A stretch of DNA of 64,000 bases. Origin: Acidobacteriota bacterium (GTDB lineage: Bacteria; Acidobacteriota; Terriglobia; Bryobacterales; Bryobacteraceae). The translations under genes were made by a program, and so were the position numbers. Positions 35,943-45,761 of this stretch are shown one piece after another. The stretch's first letter is position 1, and each line of letters starts with the position of its first letter. The notes beneath the pieces are model-generated. The model ran no database searches, was not told the DNA's origin, and saw only the letters and a list, made by a program, of their open reading frames with translations. Location of the stretch: the NCBI GenBank assembly GCA_016870995.1, contig VFZU01000005.1, positions 56,580-120,579 on the forward strand. The letters are read 5' to 3'.

Positions 35943-36677
35943 GGGCCCATCTCTCGTGCGGCAAACGCGGTAAAACCAATCTCGTTCAGCTCGCCCAAGG
36001 TCTGGCCGTAATGCTCAAGGATCGGGTCGGCGAACGTACGCCGGCCGAAACGAAGTGTGTTGAGCGCCACTGCGGTTGAGACTTCCATCAATGGCTTGCG
36101 CTGAGAAACGGCCGTCTGCCTGAGGAGTTCCCAGTCGGCTTCCACCTGCTCGCGCGTCGCTACTACCTTCTTTAAGGATTCCCACTCCTTGAGCAGCGCC
36201 TCGCGATTCAATGGCGGCGTGTTGAAGCTCTCCGCCAGATGGCCACTGCCGCGTTCGAGGGCGTCGAGCAGGTCGGTGATCGAACGAATCGAGCCAGCAC
36301 CGGTGAGCCAGCCTTCTTTTTCGAGCATGCTGGCAATCTCTCCGAGCAACTTGCCACCAGTGCCGGAAACGTCGGATAGTGCCGCCAATACCCAAACGGG
36401 CGAGGCATGAAACACGGCGAGTGAAAGAAAATCGATTCCGTTGCCGGCCGTCCGTCTCACGAGGAAATCGGCAGGCAGATCGGCACCCTTTTCATAAGTA
36501 CCCTCTACCTTCCCCACCTTTTCGATGAGAAAACGTAGCGACTGCTCAACAATCGATTGATAAACACGAGTGGACCGAAAGGCCGGTGGCAGCGTCACTT
36601 CGCTGCTCTCTCGCAACAGCCCCGCAGCCAGCGCGGTTACCGCACGGAGTGTCCTCTCTGGCAGACTCAGCAGGTAG

Positions 36678-36694
<17 letters not shown>
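35906..36694 (-). CDS. Conserved hypothetical protein, 262 aa, in ABC operon
   Basis: I do not recognise this soluble, mostly helical protein ([19 protein letters not shown]...). No signal peptide; one possible hydrophobic stretch is [21 protein letters not shown] at about 89-110, which may be amphipathic. It starts 17 bases inside the end of the ABC ATPase gene, so the two are translationally coupled and the protein should be an accessory of that transporter. It shares its 3' end with the kinase gene in convergent overlap. Confidence 0.6.
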
Positions 36695-37417
<723 letters not shown>

Positions 37418-37418
<1 letters not shown>

Positions 37419-38839
37419 TAAGATTCCGCCTTTGTTGTGGTCTTATTGTCTACTTTAACCTTTGCGTCGTTGCGAAGGGTTCGAATTACTTTGTAGGAAC
37501 CCGTAATAATCTCTTCGCCTTCCTTCAAGCCACTGGTGACTTCGATGTCGGTCGCCCCGGTGATGCCGGTCTCCACCTTGCGGTATTCTGCCTGGCCATT
37601 CTTGATGATGAAGACGCCCTGGATTTCTTCTTTTGCGGCTTTGATCTCAGCCGGATTGGTCGGTTCGGGCTTCTTCTCGCCCGGCTTCAGCGCTGCGAGG
37701 TCGCCCTTCTGCCGCACGGTCAGCGCCTGAATCGGGATCGACAGAGTCTTCGGACGCGTCGCCGTGGTGATGCGAGCCGTGCACGAGAGGCCCGGGCGAA
37801 TTTCGTCCGGGGGATTCTCAAGGGCAACAACTACCTTAAAGTCCTTGGCTTCCTGCGAGGAGATCGCGCTCTGGCTGGCCGCGAGGCCCGTCGAGCGCAG
37901 AATCGCCGTATTGCCGATCTCGATCACCTTACCGACAAACTTCTTGCCGGGGATCGCGTCGATGGTGACCTCGGTCGTCTGGCCCAGAGACACATTGACG
38001 ATATCCGTTTCGTCCACCTTCACCTCAGCGGTGATGATCGACATGTCAGCAATGGTCATGATCAGGCTGGCTGCGGAATTCTGGATACCGGGCACAACCG
38101 TTTCGCCCACGCGAACCGGGAGGTTGGTGACCACGCCATCGATGGGGCTGGTGGCGAAGGTACGCTGTAGCACGTCGGCGGCCGAGCGAAGATTCGCCTG
38201 GCTTGCGGCAACCCGGCGCTGCGCTGCGTTGATCTGCGCCATCTGCTGCGTACGGGCGGCAACCAACTGGCTCAGCCGCGCTTCGGCTTCGCGAACAGCG
38301 GCCTGGCTCGATTCTGCAGCGCTCTTCTTGGTTTCGAACTCCTGGCGGGCGATCAGCTTTTCTTCAAACAACTGCTTGGTGCGGTCAAAGTCTTGGCGGG
38401 CTCGTTCTGCGTCAGCCTTCGAACGGTCGATCGACGCCTGAGCGGACCGGATGTTTTCTTCAGCGGCTCGCAAGCCAGCTTCTGTTGCAGCTGATTCTGC
38501 TTCGCTCGTAGCCACATTCGCGCGCTGGGCGGCGAGCTGGGCTTCGGGCTGAACACTTTCGAGCTTGGCCAACTGCTGGCCCTTGCGGACGCGCTGACCT
38601 TCGACCACATTGATTTCCGTAATGCGGGAGGGGGCATTGGCGTTTGAGCCAATGTTGATATAGTTGCGGGGCTTGATTTCGCCCGACGCGGTTACCAGCG
38701 AAACGAGGTCTTGCCGTGCCACCATGGCGGTGGTTACAGACACGATCGCTCCCTGTTTCATCTTATAGTTGGCGAACGCTCCAGCGCCGCATACTGCCAA
38801 TACGCCAATGCCGATGGCGACTTTCCACTTAGTTTTCAA
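37418..38839 (-). CDS. Efflux adaptor protein (MacA/HlyD type)
   Basis: A 473-residue membrane-fusion protein. An N-terminal anchor ([19 protein letters not shown]) is followed by a lipoyl-like half-motif, a long coiled coil (about 100-235) rich in Ala, Glu and Arg, a second half-motif and a beta-barrel ([38 protein letters not shown]). It bridges inner and outer membranes in tripartite efflux. The ABC ATPase follows directly, so it forms the MacAB-like set together with a permease encoded elsewhere. Confidence 0.9.
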
Positions 38840-38949
38840 CGGTGACTCCCATCGATTTAGACGACACTACAGGGTGAGAAGTTCGAAAAAGTATGCGCTC
38901 TACATTTAAAGACGCTAAAACGGACTAAATTATTACAGGGGCGCAAAGG

Positions 38950-39228
38950 CTATTTGCCCTTGAGCCACTTCACGCTTTTCGGTTGCGTGGCGCTGCAGGC
39001 CATGGAATTGGTCATTCCGGACGAAATGGTCGAGCAGGCCAGGTCCACAGCTGAGCGTAGTGCCAGTTCCTCTGTCGCCCCCAGGGCGGTACGGCAATTC
39101 TGCCGTCCTTCGAAGTCCATGCAGACTTCAACCCGGTATTGACCATAAGACATGGAGTTGTAGAACAACATACCGATGAAACCGATTGCGGCTAGTGCAA
39201 TGAGAAGACCCCACTTCAGATTCTTCAT
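38950..39228 (-). CDS. Small membrane-anchored protein, 92 aa
   Basis: A 92-residue protein with a single N-terminal membrane helix (WGLLIALAAIGFIGMLFYNS, about 6-25) and an exported C-terminal part with four Cys (VCMDFEGRQNCR, VDLACSTISSG, SMACSA), which may form two disulfides. No family is recognised. It lies three bases after accA and could be part of that transcript, or its own; the next gene starts 110 bases on. Confidence 0.6.
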   Translation of the reverse strand: MKNLKWGLLIALAAIGFIGMLFYNSMSYGQYRVEVCMDFEGRQNCRTALGATEELALRSAVDLACSTISSGMTNSMACSATQPKSVKWLKGK

Positions 39229-39231
39229 CGC

Positions 39232-40107
39232 TTAGCCCTCAAAAAACGGAGCCATGCGCCGGAATTTCAGATAGCGATGGTCGACCAGTTCTTTCGGCGT
39301 CATTGCCGAAAGCTCGGCGAGAGCCTTGCGGATCGAATCGCCCAGCAATGCGGCTGCGGCGTCATGATCTTCCTGCGCTCCGCCGGGCGGCTCTGGCACG
39401 ATCTCATCGATAATGCCCCGCTCGAGCAGGTCAGGACCCGTCAACTTCAGCGCTGCAGCGGCCAGTTCGGCCTTCGCCGAATCGCGCCAGATGATGGCAG
39501 CGCAACTTTCCGGAGAGATGACACTGTAGTAGGAATTCTCGAGCATCAAGATCTTGTTGCCGACACCCATCCCGAGCGCCCCGCCCGATCCACCCTCTCC
39601 AATCACCACCACAATAACCGGCACACCAAGCCGGGCCATCTCGCGAAGATTGTAGGCAATCGCCTCGGCTTGTCCGCGCTCTTCGGCATCAATCCCGGGG
39701 TACGCACCCGGAGTATCGATAAAAGTGATCACCGGTCGGTGAAACTTGTCGGCCATAAACATCAGCCGCATCGCCTTGCGATAGCCTTCCGGCTTGGGCA
39801 TGCCAAAGTTCCTGGCCAGCTTCTGCTTGGTGTCACGGCCCCTTTGTTGGCCAATCACCATTACCGGTTGGTCATCAAAAAACGCATAGCCGCCAACGAT
39901 GGCGAGGTCGTCGCCATAAGCGCGGTCGCCATGAAGCTCAGTAAACCCCGTGCAAAGACGCTCGATATAGTCGAGCGCATGCGGTCGCTTTGGGTGTCGT
40001 GCCAATTGAACTTTCTTGTAGGCCGGGTTCGATTCCGTCGCGACGGGCGCGGGAGCGCTGTCGGGATGGAGCGCGTGGATGCGCGCGGTGATATCGGGAT
40101 TGGACAT
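39232..40107 (-). CDS. accA: Acetyl-CoA carboxylase carboxyltransferase alpha subunit
   Basis: A 291-residue AccA, slightly short at the N-terminus compared with about 315-320. Signature blocks are [69 protein letters not shown] and [17 protein letters not shown]. It transfers carboxyl from biotin to acetyl-CoA in fatty acid synthesis. It lies 3 bases after dnaE, a pairing seen in many bacteria. accD, accB and accC are not in the window. Confidence 0.95.
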   Translation of the reverse strand: MSNPDITARIHALHPDSAPAPVATESNPAYKKVQLARHPKRPHALDYIERLCTGFTELHGDRAYGDDLAIVGGYAFFDDQPVMVIGQQRGRDTKQKLARNFGMPKPEGYRKAMRLMFMADKFHRPVITFIDTPGAYPGIDAEERGQAEAIAYNLREMARLGVPVIVVVIGEGGSGGALGMGVGNKILMLENSYYSVISPESCAAIIWRDSAKAELAAAALKLTGPDLLERGIIDEIVPEPPGGAQEDHDAAAALLGDSIRKALAELSAMTPKELVDHRYLKFRRMAPFFEG

Positions 40108-40110
40108 GGG

Positions 40111-43100
40111 TTAGGCGTCGCCGGAGGTTTCGAAGGATTTGGGGCCGAACAACTTCGACAACTCGCCCTGAAATTCCTTGTCCGCGCGAACTTTGCTTGA
40201 CAGATCTAATGTTAGCGAAAAGTCACGGGGCTTTTCGAGAACAATGCGGACGCTCGCCGGGCCGGGCTTGCGGCGAACGAGCTCTTCAAGGGCCAGCGCT
40301 CGTGTTTCCTCTTCGCTGGTAAGGCGGATTCGCAGGTTCACCATCGAGGGCAGTTTGACGCGGGCGTTGTCGAGCGCAACCAGATCCTGAATCGAAAGCC
40401 TCGGTGCCGAACCCTCATCCACCAGAACCTTGGCCGTGATCATGACGGCTTTGTCTTCTTCCAGATACTTCGACAAATCAGCGAATTTACTGGCGAAGAC
40501 CATGCAATCCACGGTGCCGTGAAGGTCCTCAAGCTGCATGGCACCCCAAAGCTCCTGCTTTTGATTCCGCTTGCGTTGAATTCCTGTGAGCAACCCGCAG
40601 ACCTTCACCTCGACACCTCGCTCGAGGCCGGCCAGGGTAGAGGTGTTGTGTGTGCCGAGGTCGTTTACCTTATCCCGGTATTGATCGAGTGGGTGGCCGC
40701 TGACGTAAAACCCCAGAAGTTCCTTTTCGCCAGTGAGTTTTTGCGCGGCATCCCAATCCGGTACCCTTGGCAGTTCGTCCTCGGTGTGCTTTTCTTCGCT
40801 CCCCCCGAAGAGATCTCCAAACAATCCCGATTGTCCCGAGTTGCGATCCTTGGCGGCGCGGATACCCGTTTCGATCGCCGCATCGAGAATCGCCATCTTC
40901 TGCGAACGCGTGCCCTTCAGGTCATCCATCGCCCCGCAACGGATCAGCGATTCGATGACGCGCCGATTCACGGCTTGCATGTCGACCCGCTCACAGAATT
41001 CGTAAAGAGAGCTGAATTTGCCGTCCTTGTCTCGCACCTTGATGATCGCCTCTACCGCCCCAGATCCAACGTTCTTGATCGCGCCAAGTCCAAACCGGAT
41101 GCCGTCGCCCGAGGGCGTGAAGTTGAGGTCGGAGATATTCGCGCTCGGCGGCAATACCTGGATCTGCCGTTCGCGGCACTCATTGATGTAGCGCACCACC
41201 TTGGCTGTGTTGCCAGTTTCTGACGTGAGCAGGGCGCTCATGAACTCGAGCTTGTAGTTTGCCTTCAGGTAGGCCGTGACGTAAGCGAGGTAAGCGTAAG
41301 CCGCCGAGTGGCTCTTGTTGAAACCGTAGCCGGCGAACTTCTCCATGTGGTCGAAGACCTTCTCGGCCTTCTTGGGGTTGTAGCCCTTCTTGATCGCGCC
41401 TTCGAGGAAACGGGCCCGCTGCGCGGCCATTTCTTCGAGTTTCTTTTTGCCCATCGCACGACGCAACAAATCCGCGTCTCCAAGCGAATAGCCAGCCAGC
41501 AGGTTGGCCATCTGCATTACCTGCTCCTGGTACACCATGACGCCGTAAGTCTCTTCGAGAATCGACTTCATGTCAGCGATCTCGTAGGTGACTTCTTTGC
41601 GGCCATGCTTGCGATCGATGAAGTCGTCGATCATGTCCATCGGGCCTGGCCGGTAGAGAGCATTGAGAGCGATCAAATCTTCCAACCGGTCTGGCGCGTA
41701 ACGGATTAGAATGTCCCGCATGCCGTCCGATTCAAATTGGAAGATCCCTGAAGTTTGCCCATCGCAGAAGATCTTGTAGGCCGCCTTGTCATCGAGCGGA
41801 ATGTCTTCAATGACCAGCTTGATGCCCTGATGGCGCTCGATCAGCTTTTGCGTATCGGCGATGATCGTCAGCGTGGTCAGGCCGAGGAAGTCCATTTTGA
41901 GCAGGCCAAGTTTTTCAAGGCCCACCATGTCGTACTGCGTGACAATTTCGTCCTTGTTGGTCCTGTAGAGCGGTACGAGTTCCTTGAGCGGTTTGGGCGA
42001 AATCACGACGCCTGCGGCGTGGATCGAAGCGTTACGGGCCATGCCCTCAAGCCGCAGGGCAATCTCGAGCAACTCCTTCACCTTGGGGTTTGCCTTCGAC
42101 ATTTCGCCGAAGGTAGGCTCCATTTCCATTGCCTGCTTCAGCTTGATATTGAGCGGTTGCGTGGGCACGAGCTTGGTGAGCTTGTCGACGTCGGCGAAGC
42201 TCATGTCCATCACGCGGCCGACGTCCTTGATCGCCGCGCGTGCGCCGAGGGTGCCGAACGTGATGATCTGAGCCACCTGTTCGCGGCCGTATTTCTCGGT
42301 GACGTATTTGATCACGTCGCCGCGGCCGCGTGTGCAGAAGTCGATATCGATATCCGGCATCGAGATGCGTTCGGGGTTGAGAAAGCGCTCGAACAGCAGG
42401 TTGTAAGGCAGCGGGTCGATGTCGGTGATCTCCATCGCATAGGCCACCAGAGAACCCGCCGCCGAGCCGCGTCCTGGTCCTACGGGGATGCCGGTCTGCT
42501 TGGCGTGCCGGATGAAATCCCAAACGATCAGGAAGTAGCCCGGGAACTTCATCTGCTGGATGATGCGAATCTCGCGCGTTAGCCGCTCCTCATAGACTTC
42601 GAGCGGATGACGCAGCCGGCCTTGCGCGGCGAGCACTTCCAGTTTCGACCGGCGCTTTTCAAACCCGGCACGGGCCACCCATTCGAAGTAGCTGTCGATC
42701 GTGTGATGCTCGGGGATCTGAAAGACAGGAAAAGGATCCTTGACGTTTTCGAGCTTCAGCTTGCAACGCTGCGCGATGTCCCAGGTTGCGTCGAGTGCCT
42801 TGCCGTCCTGAGGGAACAGCTTCTCCATTTCAGCCCGCGTCTTCAGATAAAACTCGGGAGTGTCGAACCGCATGTGGTTCGGGTCAGACAGTGTCCGACC
42901 GGTCTGGATGCACAGCATTGCCTCATGCGCATGTGGATCGCCGGCTCGCAAATAGTGGGCGTCGTTGGTTACAACCAGCGGCATCCCGGTGTCGAGCGCA
43001 AGCCGCCGCAACTCAGGGATCACTTTGCGGTCGGGCTCGAGGCCGTGATCCTGCAACTCAAGATAGAAGTTGCCTTTGCCGAAAATTTCCTCGTACTCGC

Positions 43101-43581
43101 AGGCCAGGCGCTTGGCTTCGTCGTACTTGTTATCGAGCAGAGCCTCCTGCACGTCTCCGCGCAAGCAGCCCGAAAGGCAAATCAGACCCTTCGAATGGCG
43201 TGCGAGCAGCGACTTGTCAATTCGCGGTTTTTGATAGAAGCCATCGATGTAACCCGTCGACACCAGCTCGATCAGATTGCGATAGCCCTCCTGGTTTTCA
43301 CACAACAGCACCAAATGGTTATAACGATTGCCTGCGGACTTCACCGTGTAAGGCTGCTGGGTGACGTACATCTCGCAGCCGATGATGCCGTTGATGCCCT
43401 GATTCTTTGCGGCGTTGTAAAACTCCGATCCGCCAAACAGGTTGCCATGGTCCGTCATTGCGATAGCAGGAGCTTTCTGCTCGGCCACCACTTCCATCAT
43501 TTGCGAGATTTCGCACGCACCATCGAGCAGCGAGTAGTCGGTATGGCAATGCAGGTGAATAAAAGGTGCTTTGTCGCCCAT
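40111..43581 (-). CDS. dnaE: DNA polymerase III alpha subunit
   Basis: An 1156-residue replicative polymerase. The PHP domain begins FIHLHCHTDYSLLDGA with the HxH pair and keeps TNDAHYLRAGDPHAHEAM. The polymerase core holds the catalytic Asp pair in MPDIDIDFCTRGRGDVIKYVTEKYG with the preceding GPGRGSAAGSLVAY. A helix-hairpin-helix and an OB-fold region (VKVCGLLTGIQRKRNQKQELWG) follow to the end. No DnaE2-type or PolC-type exonuclease insertion is present. accA follows after 3 bases. Confidence 0.97.
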   Translation of the reverse strand: MGDKAPFIHLHCHTDYSLLDGACEISQMMEVVAEQKAPAIAMTDHGNLFGGSEFYNAAKNQGINGIIGCEMYVTQQPYTVKSAGNRYNHLVLLCENQEGYRNLIELVSTGYIDGFYQKPRIDKSLLARHSKGLICLSGCLRGDVQEALLDNKYDEAKRLACEYEEIFGKGNFYLELQDHGLEPDRKVIPELRRLALDTGMPLVVTNDAHYLRAGDPHAHEAMLCIQTGRTLSDPNHMRFDTPEFYLKTRAEMEKLFPQDGKALDATWDIAQRCKLKLENVKDPFPVFQIPEHHTIDSYFEWVARAGFEKRRSKLEVLAAQGRLRHPLEVYEERLTREIRIIQQMKFPGYFLIVWDFIRHAKQTGIPVGPGRGSAAGSLVAYAMEITDIDPLPYNLLFERFLNPERISMPDIDIDFCTRGRGDVIKYVTEKYGREQVAQIITFGTLGARAAIKDVGRVMDMSFADVDKLTKLVPTQPLNIKLKQAMEMEPTFGEMSKANPKVKELLEIALRLEGMARNASIHAAGVVISPKPLKELVPLYRTNKDEIVTQYDMVGLEKLGLLKMDFLGLTTLTIIADTQKLIERHQGIKLVIEDIPLDDKAAYKIFCDGQTSGIFQFESDGMRDILIRYAPDRLEDLIALNALYRPGPMDMIDDFIDRKHGRKEVTYEIADMKSILEETYGVMVYQEQVMQMANLLAGYSLGDADLLRRAMGKKKLEEMAAQRARFLEGAIKKGYNPKKAEKVFDHMEKFAGYGFNKSHSAAYAYLAYVTAYLKANYKLEFMSALLTSETGNTAKVVRYINECRERQIQVLPPSANISDLNFTPSGDGIRFGLGAIKNVGSGAVEAIIKVRDKDGKFSSLYEFCERVDMQAVNRRVIESLIRCGAMDDLKGTRSQKMAILDAAIETGIRAAKDRNSGQSGLFGDLFGGSEEKHTEDELPRVPDWDAAQKLTGEKELLGFYVSGHPLDQYRDKVNDLGTHNTSTLAGLERGVEVKVCGLLTGIQRKRNQKQELWGAMQLEDLHGTVDCMVFASKFADLSKYLEEDKAVMITAKVLVDEGSAPRLSIQDLVALDNARVKLPSMVNLRIRLTSEEETRALALEELVRRKPGPASVRIVLEKPRDFSLTLDLSSKVRADKEFQGELSKLFGPKSFETSGDA

Positions 43582-43745
43582 AGGAAGACTCCAGTTTAGC
43601 GAGGAGTGAACACAAATGACTTTAACTGCATCTTGGGCGCAACGAACTCTCTCGGCATCTGAAGGTGTATGCGGACTTCGAGTTCGTCAAACTCATCAAT
43701 TTTGGGATCGGACGGAGAAGAGAATAGGATCGTCTGCGCTCCGAC

Positions 43746-44780
43746 TTAGGGTTCGATCGGCTTTCTGCCGAAGGACTGCCGATCGTGAGGCACATTGGAG
43801 TTTCCGGCAATCAATTCCATCGTCAGGGACGGGTGATAAGTATCGCTGTTCTCCAGCTTTACTGCAATCGACGAGAGTCGGCGCATGGGATAAGTCTGGC
43901 CAAAGGTCTGATGAGCCTCAAATCGCAGTGGCGTCCGTCCATCGTCCGAGCTGTACTTCTGAGCCGCCGGAGTGCCACGGATCACCGGTGCATTCTCAGG
44001 CGGCCTTATTAGAGGCCGCTGAAACATCCAGTAAACCCCGCGGAAGGGGATCTCCACCGGCTCGGCGAATACCTGCCTGAAGGCACGGATTTTCAAGTCG
44101 GGCGGCGGCGGAAGCTTCTTTTCTTCACTCTTCAAGTCCGGTCGGAAGATCAGCCCAAGGTAGGCACTGTTTGATCGCCCTCCCTGAACTCGATTGGTGT
44201 CTTCAGGTGCTGGCTTCGAACCCGCCGACGCCGAGCTAGGATACAGAAGCGGCGGTGGTCTCATCAGAAATAGCACCACTGCCACAGCTACCGCGGCCGA
44301 GAACAGGCGAAATCGCCACTGCTTCTCACTTTGTTCTTTTGCCCAGAGGATCAGCAAAACCCCAAGCGTCCCCGGTATCAAAGCCAGGATCGTCTTCCCT
44401 GCCAGGCTCAGCGCAAAGCCAGCTTGAAGCAAGACGGCGGATTGAAACGCGTGGCCCCTGGGGGGCGGCGCTTTGGGCAGGTAGTGCCGCAGCGCAAAGC
44501 ACAGCGGGATCAGACACAAAAACGCAAGCCCGTTCTGGTGTTTTGCCAGAATCAGCGCGGCCAGCAACCACATCGCCGCAACCGAAACATCGCGCAGAAT
44601 CTTGCGATTCCCACGCGTGATGAGCCAAAGTATTGCAAGTCCACCTAGCGTCACCACGATCAGATAGATCGCCCAGGCGGTAGTGCCGGTTAGCATCGCT
44701 CCGGGCACAATCCGCACAAGTCCGACCGCCAGAAGCAGCAGGATCACGAATGGAACCGCGGCTGGATTGCGAGCGATCAC
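43746..44780 (-). CDS. Membrane protein, unrecognised, 344 aa
   Basis: Several membrane helices occupy the N-terminal half (FVILLLLAVGLVRIVPG, WAIYLIVVTLGGLAILWLI, VAAMWLLAALILAK, LAFLCLIPLCFALRHYLP, LALIPGTLGVLLILWAK, LFSAAVAVAVVLFLM), followed by a proline-rich extracytoplasmic part of about 150 residues with no known domain. No family is recognised. It is divergent from the VWA gene, and the 164-base gap after dnaE holds no further gene. Confidence 0.6.
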   Translation of the reverse strand: MIARNPAAVPFVILLLLAVGLVRIVPGAMLTGTTAWAIYLIVVTLGGLAILWLITRGNRKILRDVSVAAMWLLAALILAKHQNGLAFLCLIPLCFALRHYLPKAPPPRGHAFQSAVLLQAGFALSLAGKTILALIPGTLGVLLILWAKEQSEKQWRFRLFSAAVAVAVVLFLMRPPPLLYPSSASAGSKPAPEDTNRVQGGRSNSAYLGLIFRPDLKSEEKKLPPPPDLKIRAFRQVFAEPVEIPFRGVYWMFQRPLIRPPENAPVIRGTPAAQKYSSDDGRTPLRFEAHQTFGQTYPMRRLSSIAVKLENSDTYHPSLTMELIAGNSNVPHDRQSFGRKPIEP

Positions 44781-44852
44781 GATGGGGGCTAAATTGCTCC
44801 GACACCAAACGTGTTCGCCAGGTTCCTAGGCGAAGAAGGGAGAATAGAGGTA

Positions 44853-45761
44853 ATGACGTTGATTTGGATCTCGATCTTCGCCGCGCTCGAGGCACAGGCC
44901 CAAGCCTGCCCGGCCAAGACCGTGCTCGCCAACATGCTGATTGAGGTAATTGAGCGTGGCATCGATGAACCGGTCAAAGGCCTGGAGTTAGGTGACCTCA
45001 CTTTGATCGGCAAAGGGGCGGAACCGACCCCGATTGGCCTCGCGACTGCTTTGCCTGCGGACATAGTCGTTCTCGTTGAAGATCGTTCTCGTGGCGGCTT
45101 GCTTGCTGGCGCAGCTGATCTTCTCGTGAAGTCTCTCCAGCCCGCCGATCGGGTCGCGGTGCTGACCTACGGAGTGTCTTCAAAACGTCAACTCGAGTTT
45201 TCCAAGGACGGGGAGGCCATTCGCGTCGCTATCGAGAAGGGAGCCGACAGCCTTCAACTGCAAGTTGCGCGCCCCCTCTATGGAATTGTCGAAGCCATGA
45301 AGTTGTTCAATAAGCCCGAGCCTGGCCGCCTGCGCGCCATTTTTCTGTTGGGCGACAACATGGATTTCGGTTCGCAGATCCGCATCGAACAGCTGGCGAC
45401 CAACCTGATCGAAGATCGCATCTCGGTGGATCTGGCAATCGACCCCGCCCCTCGGCGCATCATTCCGCGCGTGAATGTTCCGCCGCCCACCGTTGGCAAC
45501 GATTCCCCCGCGATGCGGCCCGTTCTGGTCGGCCAGCAATCCGTCTCGAGCCTGGCTGAAGCTACTGGAGGCACAGCATCAGCTTATGTTCGCGCTGAAT
45601 TTTTCAAGGCCATGCGAGAACGGCTCGCACAGAGGTTCGCCGTTCAGTATTGCGTCGAGAAGAAACTGATGAGCCGTCCACCCGTGGTGGAATTGAGCGC
45701 CGCTGGCAAGCGCAAGTTTCCGAGCGCCGATGTCAGAGCACCCGGCCGGGCAACGCGCTAG
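44853..45761 (+). CDS. Exported VWA-domain-like protein with degenerate metal site
   Basis: A 302-residue secreted protein with signal peptide MTLIWISIFAALEAQAQA. The body from about 60 is a von Willebrand A-like fold (DIVVLVEDRSRGGLLAGAADLLVKSL, DRVAVLTYGVSSKRQLEFS, RLRAIFLLGDNMD). The MIDAS motif DxSxS is changed to EDRSRGG, so metal-dependent binding is in doubt. VWA proteins of this length are abundant in acidobacteria. The ATG at 44853 is used because it begins the signal peptide; AGAGG lies just before it. Its stop shares CTAG with the stop of the permease gene. Confidence 0.7.
   Translation: MTLIWISIFAALEAQAQACPAKTVLANMLIEVIERGIDEPVKGLELGDLTLIGKGAEPTPIGLATALPADIVVLVEDRSRGGLLAGAADLLVKSLQPADRVAVLTYGVSSKRQLEFSKDGEAIRVAIEKGADSLQLQVARPLYGIVEAMKLFNKPEPGRLRAIFLLGDNMDFGSQIRIEQLATNLIEDRISVDLAIDPAPRRIIPRVNVPPPTVGNDSPAMRPVLVGQQSVSSLAEATGGTASAYVRAEFFKAMRERLAQRFAVQYCVEKKLMSRPPVVELSAAGKRKFPSADVRAPGRATR

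Noticed and set aside
42607-43599. Plus-strand frame opposite the dnaE 5' half
   Set aside because: Antisense to dnaE, no domain, no ribosome site.
43616-44080. Plus-strand open frame after dnaE
   Set aside because: No domain, low coding quality, and most of it is opposite the membrane protein gene.
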